Positions 37,782 to 52,700 are shown, counted from the stretch's first letter. The stretch is 64,000 bases of DNA from Clusia tigrina (GCA_920105625.2 OV050030.1:137319918-137383917); one strand, 5' to 3'. Notes: a model not told the origin generated them from the sequence alone. Program-made: numbers and translations.

Positions 37782-40700
37782 CTATGCATTCCTTCTAATT
37801 GCACTGAAAGCTCTGCATTCGTTCAATAAATGAGTTATTAAAGCTCTGTGTCCGGTGCAATAATCACAATTTGGCGCTGAATCTCGACGCAGTAAGTGTT
37901 CGTGCGAAAATATGGCATGGCCCAACCGAAGTCGAACAAAAATGTTTATTTGGTTTACGGTGCATGATCCTGGATAGGTGGGTTTGATTCCTTCTCGATT
38001 ATACGATTTATAATTATGTGTATAGATGTTCCACTCTTCCATTTTTCGTATATACAAGGATTTCTCAATTAATTTACGCATATCTGTATTTTCTCGTGTA
38101 TGGAAGTACAATAGGTGATGATGCCTTACTGCTGTGACAGCCGTTGAATCAGCGAATTCGTTGCCGTCAATCACAACATGGCTGGGTACCCACCCACATG
38201 ATTTTTAATTTATTAGCGCATTTTATGCATGCTTCTCTTATATCTGAAGCAAGGATGCCCTCATTGCTTATATTACGAATCGCCTCTATGGAAGATTTGC
38301 TATCAGAACATTTAAGAAATCTGCCTTTGTGCAAACGAGCATAGTCCGTGGCTATTTTTATTGCCAAAACTTTCGGCTGTGAAGATTGAACAATGTTGTT
38401 GAATAAGGCCAGTGGATATTACTATTCCGGTAGAGGATACTACCGCGAAGGTAGTGCATTCGGGTTGTTTTGAGCCATCAGTAAATAAAAGGGTCCAGTT
38501 CTTATTACTGTATTTGCTTGTATGTTCTGCAAAAAGTTGTCGGTAAGCTTCAGGATTTGTGGTAGATTTAGAGTACGAAATCAGATCTAGGACAAATGAT
38601 GAGTGTTTGAGATGCCACGGAGGGTCTCTTTTCTGCTTGATTAGCCGAGGAGCTGTGTCAGGCATAATACATTTAGCTACCTCAATACAGCGGCGGATTA
38701 CGGATTTTATAGTATACCTTTTGGTGTGTTTGAAGGCACACTGGACGTCTTTGAGAAGCGTTGCATTTCTGGCGTTAAATAATTTTGGTATAAGGTGAAA
38801 AGTTGATGCACGTATTTGCTCCATAATAGAAGGTAAACCAGCTTCGGCTAAGATATTTTTTGTCGGCGACGTAGGGAAGGCTCTTATGGCTCTTCGAACA
38901 GCTGCGTGGTAGGGTGCGTATAGCTGCTTTAAGTTGCTTTGAGCGCACCATCCAAAAATTGGGAGAGCGTAGTTTATTTTGAAAAGTATTAGTGATCTTG
39001 TGACATTGATTAGTGTAGAAATATGTACTAGACTATGATTAGAAGATAAGAATTTAACAATATTAAGCCTGGCATTAATATTTTTTCTTAAATTTACACA
39101 TTGGGGCTTAAAGTTAAATTTCTTGTCGAAGACAAGACCAAGAATTTTCAATTCATTAACTAGTTCAATAGAAGTGTTGTTAAAGTTTAAAGTAAACATT
39201 TTACATTTTCTTTTTTTACAAAAGTGAATTAATTTACATTTGTTTATAGAGAGTCGGCCACCAGACCGAGTACACCATTTATCAATATCATACAAAATTT
39301 TAGAAAAATTACATTTAACATCATTGTTAGAATTGTTATTAGTAAAGAAGATAGCATCATCCGCGTATATAGAGTATTTAATATTTTTATAATCGGCTAC
39401 TATTTTACTGATTTGGTCAAAAGCTGCTATAAATAAAACAACAGACAAAGGAGACCCTTGTGGTATCCCATTATCGAGAGACCGAGTATTTGAAAATTTT
39501 TGGTTTACTCTCACCCGAAACCTGCGATGGGTCAGGAAGGCATTTACAAAAGCAAATATCTTTGTACTAATCTTCCAAGTCGATAGCTGTTGGAGGACAA
39601 CTTTAACACCAATGCGATCGAATGCTCTTTCAAAGTCAGTGGCCAGTACAGACACATGACTTTTATTCGAAAGGGCAGTTGACATGAAATGCTCGAGATG
39701 GAGGAGAGCATCAATTGCCTCTTTTTAAAAGCTACTTGGTTGGAGCTGATAAAATTGTTAGTGGTTATATACCATAATAATCTTTTAGCAATAATTTTTT
39801 CCAGGACCTTCCCGATACAAGGCAAAAGGGATATGGGGCGATAGCTACTAATTTCAGAAATTGGTTTGTTAGGCTTAGGTATCGGTATTATTTCAGCTGT
39901 GCGCCAAGTTTGTGGAAGGATTCCGTGGTCTAAAATTTCATTGTATAAAACTAGTAATATTTTTTTGGCAGAGGCAGGTAGATTATTTAACATCGGGTAG
40001 TATATGTGATCTAAACCTGGAGTTTTTCCTTTTGCTGACTGTAGCGCAGTTTCGAGTTCGGTAAGGGAAATATATGCCTCAATTTTAATTGCAGTCAGTG
40101 ATAGGTGAATGGGTTTATATTCCGTATGTGGGAAAAATCGTTTCTCAGAGATGAATTCTTCAGAAAAGTTTGCGTCGCTAGAGAGTGCAGACCAATTATT
40201 AGCGAAGGTATTTGCCATTTCAAAAGAAGAAGCCAAATGAGAATCTCCAACAGTTAAGATACGAAGTGGGGTGGTTTTGCTGCCACCAACAAGAACTCGA
40301 ATGTCGGACCATATTTGTTTGATACTGGATTTGGGAGTGATTTGAGATGTAAATTTTTCAAGAGAGTTGGCTTTAGCTTTTCTAACAGCTCTTCTAAATA
40401 TTGCATTTGATTTTGTACAGAGCTAAGTTATTATCGATTCTGTAGTACTTATAATCACTACAGAATCTTCCCTTATTAATTTTAAATTACTATTCCACCA
40501 TGGTACCGATTTTTTGACAAAGAAACTTTTAGTTTGTGGAATTGATACGTTGGCAGCAAACCGAATTGCTTTGGAAAATTTAGCTGCTTTTTGGTTAATA
40601 TTATAGGATTGGGAGAAACATTCAAATCTACAGGCGCAAGCGCTCTGAAATGCAGTCCAATTAGCTAAATCAGTTTTGAATTTGTTCTTGGGAATGATTC

Positions 40701-41371
40701 TTTCAGGATTGAGGTTGGATATGATATCAATACAAATGGGAAAATGATCACTGTTATGGAGATTATCTAAAGTAACCCAACTACATTTGGGTGCAAGGTG
40801 TGCTGAGCATAAAGAAAGGTAAATGTGGGTGAAGGTTTTGTGCGTTGAAAAATGAGTGGGGGACACATCATTTAAAACGATGAGATCGTGGGCAAGAATA
40901 AAATCCTCTAAGATTTTGCCTCTATCATTGGCTTGAGGGGAGCCCCAGAGGGGACTCCAAGAGTTGAAATCGCCAGATAAGATATACTGTGATGGGGCAT
41001 AACCTAGTAAAGACTCTAAATCCTGAACTCAAAAGTTTTGTTGAGGGGGGATATAGGTATTTATTATTGTGAAAGTTAGTCCGTATTTGATTTCTAATGC
41101 TAACGATGCTATTGGAGATTGTACATTAAGTAATTTATGCGGAATATGCTTCTTTATTAGAATCCCGACTCCTTGTTTAGATGAGAGGTTTGCAGAAAGG
41201 TTGTGGAAATATCCAATATATTGTTTAGGGGATTATATTATTTTTTCCGTAAGGGAAGTGCGTTTCTTGAAGTGCAATGATATCAGGAGAAATAGCTTTT
41301 ATGATCAAATGTAGTTCATTGTAGTTGTTTATAAAACCTTTTATGTTCCATTGCAATATTTTAATAGTCAT
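37782..41371 (-). pseudogene. LINE ORF2 pseudogene, L7
   Basis: The RT core is open 39685-38312. It shares ILGLVF (others ILGVVF) with L1 and has a private S-to-F change (LILFKI). The RT N-terminal segment 40236-39544 has T-to-A, K-to-E, N-to-I and I-to-L changes shared with L8. Confidence 0.88.
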
Positions 41372-41390
41372 AATGAAAGTAGGGTGTAAT

Positions 41391-42531
41391 TTAGTCAGAT
41401 ATTGCAGAGTCTTTATCTTGTATGTTTGGAAGCTTTGTATTGAAAATATTAGAGTAGGTAGGAGAGTTGTGAGAAGAGTGTGTATTATTCAGCGTGTAAG
41501 TGGGTTTCAAAGAAGAGAGAGTTTTTTGAGAGTTATCGATGATTGCTGCAATGGTCTTCTCACTGTGTTTAATAGGAGAGACAGCTTGCAAGGAATTGTT
41601 TGATATTGGCGTGTTGTTGGTGTTTATTTGATTTTGTTCTGTTAATTTGTTTTCGTTGTTAGTTTGTAGTTTTGATTGTTGATTTTAGGTTTTTGTGTTG
41701 CTTTGGTTGAGTCTGAGAGAGTAGACGCATAGCTATTCGGTGAGGGATCGGTATTGTGTTGTGTTTTGTATAACTGTTTTGCTTCACGCATACTGCACTT
41801 CTTTTTAATTTGGATTTTCAAAACTTCTCTTTCCTGTTGGAATTTAGTGCATTCATTTAGTGCAAGCAGGTGCATTTCTGCAATATTTAGCTGTGTGTCC
41901 CAATATTTGGCAAGATTTGCATCGCAGTGGATTGGGCAAGTATTCTCAAACCCTCGCAGCATACCATCAAATATCTATTTTTGTTGGAAGATGGTAGCGA
42001 TCGAAAGTCAACAAAACTACACCACTTGGATATGGCTTACCGTCAATAATTTTATTAAATTTGTTTACCGAAATAACACCTTGGGATGAAAGTTCATTTA
42101 CAATTTCTTCTTCTGAAACTTGGTTGAGGCATGGAGCGTACACTCTACCCTTAGTGATATTTAAAGAAACGTGGAAGAAGCATTTTACTGGACATATTCC
42201 ATGGAGTTTTTTTGCGGCAATAAACTTGTTTGCAACTTCTACACTTTTCACTAAAAGAAGCAAATTACCATCGCGAAGTTCCGAGATAGTTAAAATTTCT
42301 TTACTGATTAATTTCAATAATTTGTGTACAGCAAAACAGGAGAAATTTTTTAGTGGCTTACTATCAATAGTGGAGGCAACAACAACAAACTTATGGGTGT
42401 TTAATCGTGTTTCAGGTAGCTCCGGGAAGTCGTCAAGTAGTGGTGCCGAAGCCAAACGTTTTTTTTTAGCTGTATAATTTTCTGCTAATGCGGCGAACCG
42501 GTTCTCCCCCAAGCGGGGTGCCCAGGGGCAT
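41391..42531 (-). pseudogene. LINE ORF1 pseudogene, L7
   Basis: Segments are 42512-41967 and 41962-41642. It has a private K-to-N change (VANKF). The tail segment has T-to-A (MQAVS), shared with L8. Confidence 0.78.
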
Positions 42532-43532
42532 TCTGATTATAATGAGTGTATTCGCGCGACCGAAAATGTATTCTCAAGGTATACGGAAAGAAGAGAGGAG
42601 TAAATTAGAAAAAGTGATAACATCATTACACAAAGGGAGCATTCAATTAATTATATACATGACACAATAGCTAATCGGTTTAGAACACAATATGCTTGGT
42701 TCGAAATAAGCATAGGGAATTTGCAATAAAACAAGCAAAGGAATTACATATATTTAACCCTCGATGATTTTAATGAAAACTTGCCGGATATTTTGAGAAG
42801 ACATATCAAATCAGGAAAGGTAGGAGTATATTCTGAATTGGATGATCATCAATACAGTTTGTTACAATTGAGAATTATTGGCATTTACAGTTGTAGGGAG
42901 AAGGTCAAATTCGTTAAATGTACTTATCGAGCGAAGGATATGAGTAGAGCATGAAACCATCCTAAGGGTAATTTTCTGATCTCTCAACTTAAATGTAAAT
43001 TACAGATACAATTAAATGAAAACTAAATTAAATAAAATTAATAATCTTACAAGATAATGTGGAACATATACAGGATAATATTGCACCTTCAAGAATTGGA
43101 ACCTTTCATAGTAACATATTAACGAACGATAAAATTGATTCTTCCGAATAAGTTGCAAAATATAACACTTGGTACACTTATTGAGAGTAATGAAGGCATT
43201 GTAATTGTAATCAGAGTTCCAAATTAGGTAATAAATTGATCAATTTCAACGATTATTCCTTTAGGAGATAGTTAACATAATGGAACAAAAACTGTGAACC
43301 ACTAAAAATTGTCATATACAATAATAATACGTTAATATATGACGAAAACAAGGACCTAAAAAAAATGCTACCATTGAAAAATTTCTTCAAAAGAAATAAT
43401 TGTATACAGATATTTAACACCGTATCGAAGCTTATAGAAATAGAGAAAGGAGTTTTCATTTTGAAAAATTACGACAATGTTGAATTGAACATTACATGTA
43501 ACCAAGAAGATTTAATTTTGACTTGAAATTAC
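42532..43532 (+). pseudogene. env-like remnant E7
   Basis: Type A spacer, matching E8 at all the sites compared. Confidence 0.43.
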
Positions 43533-43742
43533 TTATTATTATTATTATTATTATTACACTTTATTCTAATATATTAATTATTACAATAAATACAATTAAT
43601 GAGTACTGGCTGCCAGGGCCTTCGACTCGATCTTAATCTATTTTATTTTAAATTTTTGAAATTAATACAACTTAAAAGGTGTCTATTGGTTTTATACTAT
43701 CTAGAGTCACATTTTTTAAAAGATTACTAGGGACTTCCGTAC

Positions 43743-46700
43743 CTATGCATTCCTTCTAATTGCACTGAAAGCTCTGCATTCGTTCAATAAATGAGTTATT
43801 AAAGCTCTGTGTCCGGTGCAATAATCACAATTTGGCGCTGAATCTCGACGCAGTAAGTGTTCGTGCGAAAATATGGCATGGCCCAACCGAAGTCGAACAA
43901 AAATGTTTATTTGGTTTACGGTGCATGATCCTGGATAGGTGGGTTTGATTCCTTCTCGATTATACGATTTATAATTATGTGTATAGATGTTCCACTCTTC
44001 CATTTTTCGTATATACAAGGATTTCTCAATTAATTTACGCATATCTGTATTTTCTCGTGTATGGAAGTACAATAGGTGATGATGCCTTACTGCTGTGACA
44101 GCCGTTGAATCAGCGAATTCGTTGCCGTCAATCACAACATGGCTGGGTACCCACCCACATGATTTTTAATTTATTAGCGCATTTTATGCATGCTTCTCTT
44201 ATATCTGAAGCAAGGATGCCCTCATTGCTTATATTACGAATCGCCTCTATGGAAGATTTGCTATCAGAACATTTAAGAAATCTGCCTTTGTGCAAACGAG
44301 CATAGTCCGTGGCTATTTTTATTGCCAAAACTTTCGGCTGTGAAGATTGAACAATGTTGTTGAATAAGGCCAGTGGATATTACTATTCCGGTAGAGGATA
44401 CTACCGCGAAGGTAGTGCATTCGGGTTGTTTTGAGCCATCAGTAAATAAAAGGGTCCAGTTCTTATTACTGTATTTGCTTGTATGTTCTGCAAAAAGTTG
44501 TCGGTAAGCTTCAGGATTTGTGGTAGATTTAGAGTACGAAATCAGATCTAGGACAAATGATGAGTGTTTGAGATGCCACGGAGGGTCTCTTTTCTGCTTG
44601 ATTAGCCGAGGAGCTGTGTCAGGCATAATACATTTAGCTACCTCAATACAGCGGCGGATTACGGATTTTATAGTATACCTTTTGGTGTGTTTGAAGGCAC
44701 ACTGGACGTCTTTGAGAAGCGTTGCATTTCTGGCGTTAAATAATTTTGGTATAAGGTGAAAAGTTGATGCACGTATTTGCTCCATAATAGAAGGTAAACC
44801 AGCTTCGGCTAAGATATTTTTTGTCGGCGACGTAGGGAAGGCTCTTATGGCTCTTCGAACAGCTGCGTGGTAGGGTGCGTATAGCTGCTTTAAGTTGCTT
44901 TGAGCGCACCATCCAAAAATTGGGAGAGCGTAGTTTATTTTGGAAAGTATTAGTGATCTTGTGACATTGATTAGTGTAGAAATATGTACTAGACTATGAT
45001 TAGAAGATAAGAATTTAACAATATTAAGCCTGGCATTAATATTTTTTCTTAAATTTACACATTGGGGCTTAAAGTTAAATTTCTTGTCGAAGACGACACC
45101 AAGAATTTTCAATTCATTAACTAGTTCAATAGAAGTGTTGTTAAAGTTTAAAGTAAACATTTTACATTTTCTTTTTTTACAAAAGTGAATTAATTTACAT
45201 TTGTTTATAGAGAGTCGGCCACCAGACCGAGTACACCATTTATCAATATCATAAAAAATTTTAGAAAAATTACATTTAACATCATTGTTAGAATTGTTAT
45301 TAGTAAAGAAGATAGCATCATCCGCGTATATAGAGTATTTAATATTTTTATAATCGGCTACTATTTTACTGATTTGGTCAAAAGCTGCTATAAATAAAAC
45401 AACAGACAAAGGAGACCCTTGTGGTATCCCATTATCGAGAGACCGAGTATTTGAAAATTTTTGGTTTACTCTCACCCGAAACCTGCGATGGGTCAGGAAG
45501 GCATTTACAAAAGCAAATATCTTTGTACTAATCTTCCAAGTCGATAGCTGTTGGAGGACAACTTTAACACCAATGCGATCGAATGCTCTTTCAAAGTCAG
45601 TGGCCAGTACAGACACATGACTTTTATTCGAAAGGGCAGTTGACATGAAATGCTCGAGATGGAGGAGAGCATCAATTGCCTCTTTTTAAAAGCTACTTGG
45701 TTGGAGCTGATAAAATTGTTAGTGGTTATATACCATAATAATCTTTTAGCAATAATTTTTTCCAGGACCTTCCCGATACAAGGCAAAAGGGATATGGGGC
45801 GATAGCTACTAATTTCAGAAATTGGTTTGTTAGGCTTAGGTATCGGTATTATTTCAGCTGTGCGCCAAGTTTGTGGAAGGATTCCGTGGTCTAAAATTTC
45901 ATTGTATAAAACTAGTAATATTTTTTTGGCAGAGGCAGGTAGATTATTTAACATCGGGTAGTATATGTGATCTAAACCTGGAGTTTTTCCTTTTGCTGAC
46001 TGTAGCGCAGTTTCGAGTTCGGTAAGGGAAATATATGCCTCAATTTTAATTGCAGTCAGTGATAGGTGAATGGGTTTATATTCCGTATGTGGGAAAAATC
46101 GTTTCTCAGAGATGAATTCTTCAGAAAAGTTTGCGTCGCTAGAGAGTGCAGACCAATTATTAGCGAAGGTATTTGCCATTTCAAAAGAAGAAGCCAAATG
46201 AGAATCTCCAACAGTTAAGATACGAAGTGGGGTGGTTTTGCTGCCACCAACAAGAACTCGAATGTCGGACCATATTTGTTTGATACTGGATTTGGGAGTG
46301 ATTTGAGATGTAAATTTTTCAAGAGAGTTGGCTTTAGCTTTTCTAACAGCTCTTCTAAATATTGCATTTGATTTTGTACAGAGCTAAGTTATTATCGATT
46401 CTGTAGTACTTATAATCACTACAGAATCTTCCCTTATTAATTTTAAATTACTATTCCACCATGGTACCGATTTTTTGACAAAGAAACTTTTAGTTTGTGG
46501 AATTGATACGTTGGCAGCAAACCGAATTGCTTTGGAAAATTTAGCTGCTTTTTGGTTAATATTATAGGATTGGGAGAAACATTCAAATCTACAGGCGCAA
46601 GCGCTCTGAAATGCAGTCCAATTAGCTAAATCAGTTTTGAATTTGTTCTTGGGAATGATTCTTTCAGGATTGAGGTTGGATATGATATCAATACAAATGG

Positions 46701-47332
46701 GAAAATGATCACTGTTATGGAGATTATCTAAAGTAACCCAACTACATTTGGGTGCAAGGTGTGCTGAGCATAAAGAAAGGTAAATGTGGGTGAAGGTTTT
46801 GTGCGTTGAAAAATGAGTGGGGGACACATCATTTAAAACGATGAGATCGTGGGCAAGAATAAAATCCTCTAAGATTTTGCCTCTATCATTGGCTTGAGGG
46901 GAGCCCCAGAGGGGACTCCAAGAGTTGAAATCGCCAGATAAGATATACTGTGATGGGGCATAACCTAGTAAAGACTCTAAATCCTGAACTCAAAAGTTTT
47001 GTTGAGGGGGGATATAGGTATTTATTATTGTGAAAGTTAGTCCGTATTTGATTTCTAATGCTAACGATGCTATTGGAGATTGTACATTAAGTAATTTATG
47101 CGGAATATGCTTCTTTATTAGAATCCCGACTCCTTGTTTAGATGAGAGGTTTGCAGAAAGGTTGTGGAAATATCCAATATATTGTTTAGGGGATTATATT
47201 ATTTTTTCCGTAAGGGAAGTGCGTTTCTTGAAGTGCAATGATATCAGGAGAAATAGCTTTTATGATCAAATGTAGTTCATTGTAGTTGTTTATAAAACCT
47301 TTTATGTTCCATTGCAATATTTTAATAGTCAT
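43743..47332 (-). pseudogene. LINE ORF2 pseudogene, L8
   Basis: The RT core is open 45646-44273; its reading is the same as in L9 (KIFYD form). The RT N-terminal segment 46197-45505 is the same as in L7. The endonuclease segment is 46827-46384. Confidence 0.88.
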
Positions 47333-47351
47333 AATGAAAGTAGGGTGTAAT

Positions 47352-48492
47352 TTAGTCAGATATTGCAGAGTCTTTATCTTGTATGTTTGGAAGCTTTGTA
47401 TTGAAAATATTAGAGTAGGTAGGAGAGTTGTGAGAAGAGTGTGTATTATTCAGCGTGTAAGTGGGTTTCAAAGAAGAGAGAGTTTTTTGAGAGTTATCGA
47501 TGATTGCTGCAATGGTCTTCTCACTGTGTTTAATAGGAGAGACAGCTTGCAAGGAATTGTTTGATATTGGCGTGTTGTTGGTGTTTATTTGATTTTGTTC
47601 TGTTAATTTGTTTTCGTTGTTAGTTTGTAGTTTTGATTGTTGATTTTAGGTTTTTGTGTTGCTTTGGTTGAGTCTGAGAGAGTAGACGCATAGCTATTCG
47701 GTGAGGGATCGGTATTGTGTTGTGTTTTGTATAACTGTTTTGCTTCACGCATACTGCACTTCTTTTTAATTTGGATTTTCAAAACTTCTCTTTCCTGTTG
47801 GAATTTAGTGCATTCATTTAGTGCAAGCAGGTGCATTTCTGCAATATTTAGCTGTGTGTCCCAATATTTGGCAAGATTTGCATCGCAGTGGATTGGGCAA
47901 GTATTCTCAAACCCTCGCAGCATACCATCAAATATCTATTTTTGTTGGAAGATGGTAGCGATCGAAAGTCAACAAAACTACACCACTTGGATATGGCTTA
48001 CCGTCAATAATTTTATTAAATTTGTTTACCGAAATAACACCTTGGGATGAAAGTTCATTTACAATTTCTTCTTCTGAAACTTGGTTGAGGCATGGAGCGT
48101 ACACTCTACCCTTAGTGATATTTAAAGAAACGTGGAAGAAGCATTTTACTGGACATATTCCATGGAGTTTTTTTGCGGCAATAAACTTTTTTGCAACTTC
48201 TACACTTTTCACTAAAAGAAGCAAATTACCATCGCGAAGTTCCGAGATAGTTAAAATTTCTTTACTGATTAATTTCAATAATTTGTGTACAGCAAAACAG
48301 GAGAAATTTTTTAGTGGCTTACTATCAATAGTGGAGGCAACAACAACAAACTTATGGGTGTTTAATCGTGTTTCAGGTAGCTCCGGGAAGTCGTCAAGTA
48401 GTGGTGCCGAAGCCAAACGTTTTTTTTTAGCTGTATAATTTTCTGCTAATGCGGCGAACCGGTTCTCCCCCAAGCGGGGTGCCCAGGGGCAT
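47352..48492 (-). pseudogene. LINE ORF1 pseudogene, L8
   Basis: Segments are 48473-47928 and 47923-47603, like L7 but with the common AKKF form. Confidence 0.78.
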
Positions 48493-49493
48493 TCTGATTA
48501 TAATGAGTGTATTCGCGCGACCGAAAATGTATTCTCAAGGTATACGGAAAGAAGAGAGGAGTAAATTAGAAAAAGTGATAACATCATTACACAAAGGGAG
48601 CATTCAATTAATTATATACATGACACAATAGCTAATCGGTTTAGAACACAATATGCTTGGTTCGAAATAAGCATAGGGAATTTGCAATAAAACAAGCAAA
48701 GGAATTACATATATTTAACCCTCGATGATTTTAATGAAAACTTGCCGGATATTTTGAGAAGACATATCAAATCAGGAAAGGTAGGAGTATATTCTGAATT
48801 GGATGATCATCAATACAGTTTGTTACAATTGAGAATTATTGGCATTTACAGTTGTAGGGAGAAGGTCAAATTCGTTAAATGTACTTATCGAGCGAAGGAT
48901 ATGAGTAGAGCATGAAACCATCCTAAGGGTAATTTTCTGATCTCTCAACTTAAATGTAAATTACAGATACAATTAAATGAAAACTAAATTAAATAAAATT
49001 AATAATCTTACAAGATAATGTGGAACATATACAGGATAATATTGCACCTTCAAGAATTGGAACCTTTCATAGTAACATATTAACGAACGATAAAATTGAT
49101 TCTTCCGAATAAGTTGCAAAATATAACACTTGGTACACTTATTGAGAGTAATGAAGGCATTGTAATTGTAATCAGAGTTCCAAATTAGGTAATAAATTGA
49201 TCAATTTCAACGATTATTCCTTTAGGAGATAGTTAACATAATGGAACAAAAACTGTGAACCACTAAAAATTGTCATATACAATAATAATACGTTAATATA
49301 TGACGAAAACAAGGACCTAAAAAAAATGCTACCATTGAAAAATTTCTTCAAAAGAAATAATTGTATACAGATATTTAACACCGTATCGAAGCTTATAGAA
49401 ATAGAGAAAGGAGTTTTCATTTTGAAAAATTACGACAATGTTGAATTGAACATTACATGTAACCAAGAAGATTTAATTTTGACTTGAAATTAC
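48493..49493 (+). pseudogene. env-like remnant E8
   Basis: Type A spacer, matching E7. No intact frame. Confidence 0.43.
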
Positions 49494-49703
49494 TTATTAT
49501 TATTATTATTATTATTACACTTTATTCTAATATATTAATTATTACAATAAATACAATTAATGAGTACTGGCTGCCAGGGCCTTCGACTCGATCTTAATCT
49601 ATTTTATTTTAAATTTTTGAAATTAATACAACTTAAAAGGTGTCTATTGGTTTTATACTATCTAGAGTCACATTTTTTAAAAGATTACTAGGGACTTCCG
49701 TAC

Positions 49704-52700
49704 CTATGCATTCCTTCTAATTGCACTGAAAGCTCTGCATTCGTTCAATAAATGAGTTATTAAAGCTCTGTGTCCGGTGCAATAATCACAATTTGGCGCT
49801 GAATCTCGACGCAGTAAGTGTTCGTGCGAAAATATGGCATGGCCCAACCGAAGTCGAACAAAAATGTTTATTTGGTTTACGGTGCATGATCCTGGATAGG
49901 TGGGTTTGATTCCTTCTCGATTATACGATTTATAATTATGTGTATAGATGTTCCACTCTTCCATTTTTCGTATATACAAGGATTTCTCAATTAATTTACG
50001 CATATCTGTATTTTCTCGTGTATGGAAGTACAATAGGTGATGATGCCTTACTGCTGTGACAGCCGTTGAATCAGCGAATTCGTTGCCGTCAATCACAACA
50101 TGGCTGGGTACCCACCCACATGATTTTTAATTTATTAGCGCATTTTATGCATGCTTCTCTTATATCTGAAGCAAGGATGCCCTCATTGCTTATATTACGA
50201 ATCGCCTCTATGGAAGATTTGCTATCAGAACATTTAAGAAATCTGCCTTTGTGCAAACGAGCATAGTCCGTGGCTATTTTTATTGCCAAAACTTTCGGCT
50301 GTGAAGATTGAACAATGTTGTTGAATAAGGCCAGTGGATATTACTATTCCGGTAGAGGATACTACCGCGAAGGTAGTGCATTCGGGTTGTTTTGAGCCAT
50401 CAGTAAATAAAAGGGTCCAGTTCTTATTACTGTATTTGCTTGTATGTTCTGCAAAAAGTTGTCGGTAAGCTTCAGGATTTGTGGTAGATTTAGAGTACGA
50501 AATCAGATCTAGGACAAATGATGAGTGTTTGAGATGCCACGGAGGGTCTCTTTTCTGCTTGATTAGCCGAGGAGCTGTGTCAGGCATAATACATTTAGCT
50601 ACCTCAATACAGCGGCGGATTACGGATTTTATAGTATACCTTTTGGTGTGTTTGAAGGCACACTGGACGTCTTTGAGAAGCGTTGCATTTCTGGCGTTAA
50701 ATAATTTTGGTATAAGGTGAAAAGTTGATGCACGTATTTGCTCCATAATAGAAGGTAAACCAGCTTCGGCTAAGATATTTTTTGTCGGCGACGTAGGGAA
50801 GGCTCTTATGGCTCTTCGAACAGCTGCGTGGTAGGGTGCGTATAGCTGCTTTAAGTTGCTTTGAGCGCACCATCCAAAAATTGGGAGAGCGTAGTTTATT
50901 TTGGAAAGTATTAGTGATCTTGTGACATTGATTAGTGTAGAAATATGTACTAGACTATGATTAGAAGATAAGAATTTAACAATATTAAGCCTGGCATTAA
51001 TATTTTTTCTTAAATTTACACATTGGGGCTTAAAGTTAAATTTCTTGTCGAAGACGACACCAAGAATTTTCAATTCATTAACTAGTTCAATAGAAGTGTT
51101 GTTAAAGTTTAAAGTAAACATTTTACATTTTCTTTTTTTACAAAAGTGAATTAATTTACATTTGTTTATAGAGAGTCGGCCACCAGACCGAGTACACCAT
51201 TTATCAATATCATAAAAAATTTTAGAAAAATTACATTTAACATCATTGTTAGAATTGTTATTAGTAAAGAAGATAGCATCATCCGCGTATATAGAGTATT
51301 TAATATTTTTATAATCGGCTACTATTTTACTGATTTGGTCAAAAGCTGCTATAAATAAAACAACAGACAAAGGAGACCCTTGTGGTATCCCATTATCGAG
51401 AGACCGAGTATTTGAAAATTTTTGGTTTACTCTCACCCGAAACCTGCGATGGGTCAGGAAGGCATTTACAAAAGCAAATATCTTTGTACTAATCTTCCAA
51501 GTCGATAGCTGTTGGAGGACAACTTTAACACCAATGCGATCGAATGCTCTTTCAAAGTCAGTGGCCAGTACAGACACATGACTTTTATTCGAAAGGGCAG
51601 TTGACATGAAATGCTCGAGATGGAGGAGAGCATCAATTGCCTCTTTTTAAAAGCTACTTGGTTGGAGCTGATAAAATTGTTAGTGGTTATATACCATAAT
51701 AATCTTTTAGCAATAATTTTTTCCAGGACCTTCCCGATACAAGGCAAAAGGGATATGGGGCGATAGCTACTTATTTCAGAAATTGGTTTGTTAGGCTTAG
51801 GTATCGGTATTATTTCAGCTGTGCGCCAAGTTTGTGGAAGGATTCCGTGGTCTAAAATTTCATTGTATAAAACTAGTAATATTTTTTTGGCAGAGGCAGG
51901 TAGATTATTTAACATCGGGTAGTATATGTGATCTAAACCTGGAGTTTTTCCTTTTGCTGACTGTAGCGCAGTTTCGAGTTCGGTAATGGAAATATATGCC
52001 TCAATTTTATTTGCAGTCAGTGATAGGTGAATGGGTTTATATTTCGTATGTGGGAAAAATCGTTTCTCAGAGATGAATTCTTCAGAAAAGTTTGCGTCGC
52101 TAGAGAGTGCAGACCAATTATTAGCGAAGGTATTTGCCATTTCAAAAGAAGAAGTCAAATGAGAATCTCCAACAGTTAAGATACGAAGTGGGGTGGTTTT
52201 GCTGCCACCAACAAGAACTCGAATGTCGGACCATATTTGTTTGATACTGGATTTGGGAGTGATTTGAGATGTAAATTTTTCAAGAGAGTTGGCTTTAGCT
52301 TTTCTAACAGCTCTTCTAAATATTGCATTTGATTTTGTACAGAGCTAAGTTATTATCGATTCTGTAGTGCTTATAATCACTACAGAATCTTCCCTTATTA
52401 ATTTTAAATTACTATTCCACCATGGTACCGATTTTTTGACAAAGAAACTTTTAGTTTGTGGAATTGATACGTTGGCAGCAAACCGAATTGCTTTGGAAAA
52501 TTTAGCTGCTTTTTGGTTAATATTATAGGATTGGGAGAAACATTCAAATCTACAGGCGCAAGCGCTCTGAAATGCAGTCCAATTAGCTAAATCAGTTTTG
52601 AATTTGTTCTTGGGAATGATTCTTTCAGGATTGAGGTTGGATATGATATCAATACAAATGGGAAAATGATCACTGTTATGGAGATTATCTAAAGTAACCC

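Larger units (their letters stand above)
37572..42531 (-). mobile_element. I-type LINE copy L7
   Basis: The (TTA)8 tail is at 37572-37595, with a short-form 3' UTR (about 5 bases missing near 37690). The 3' half resembles L1 and the 5' half is nearly the same as L8. Confidence 0.88.
43533..48492 (-). mobile_element. I-type LINE copy L8
   Basis: The (TTA)8 tail is at 43533-43556. The 3' UTR has AATATATTAA near 43568, shared only with L9. The 5' half matches L7. Confidence 0.88.
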
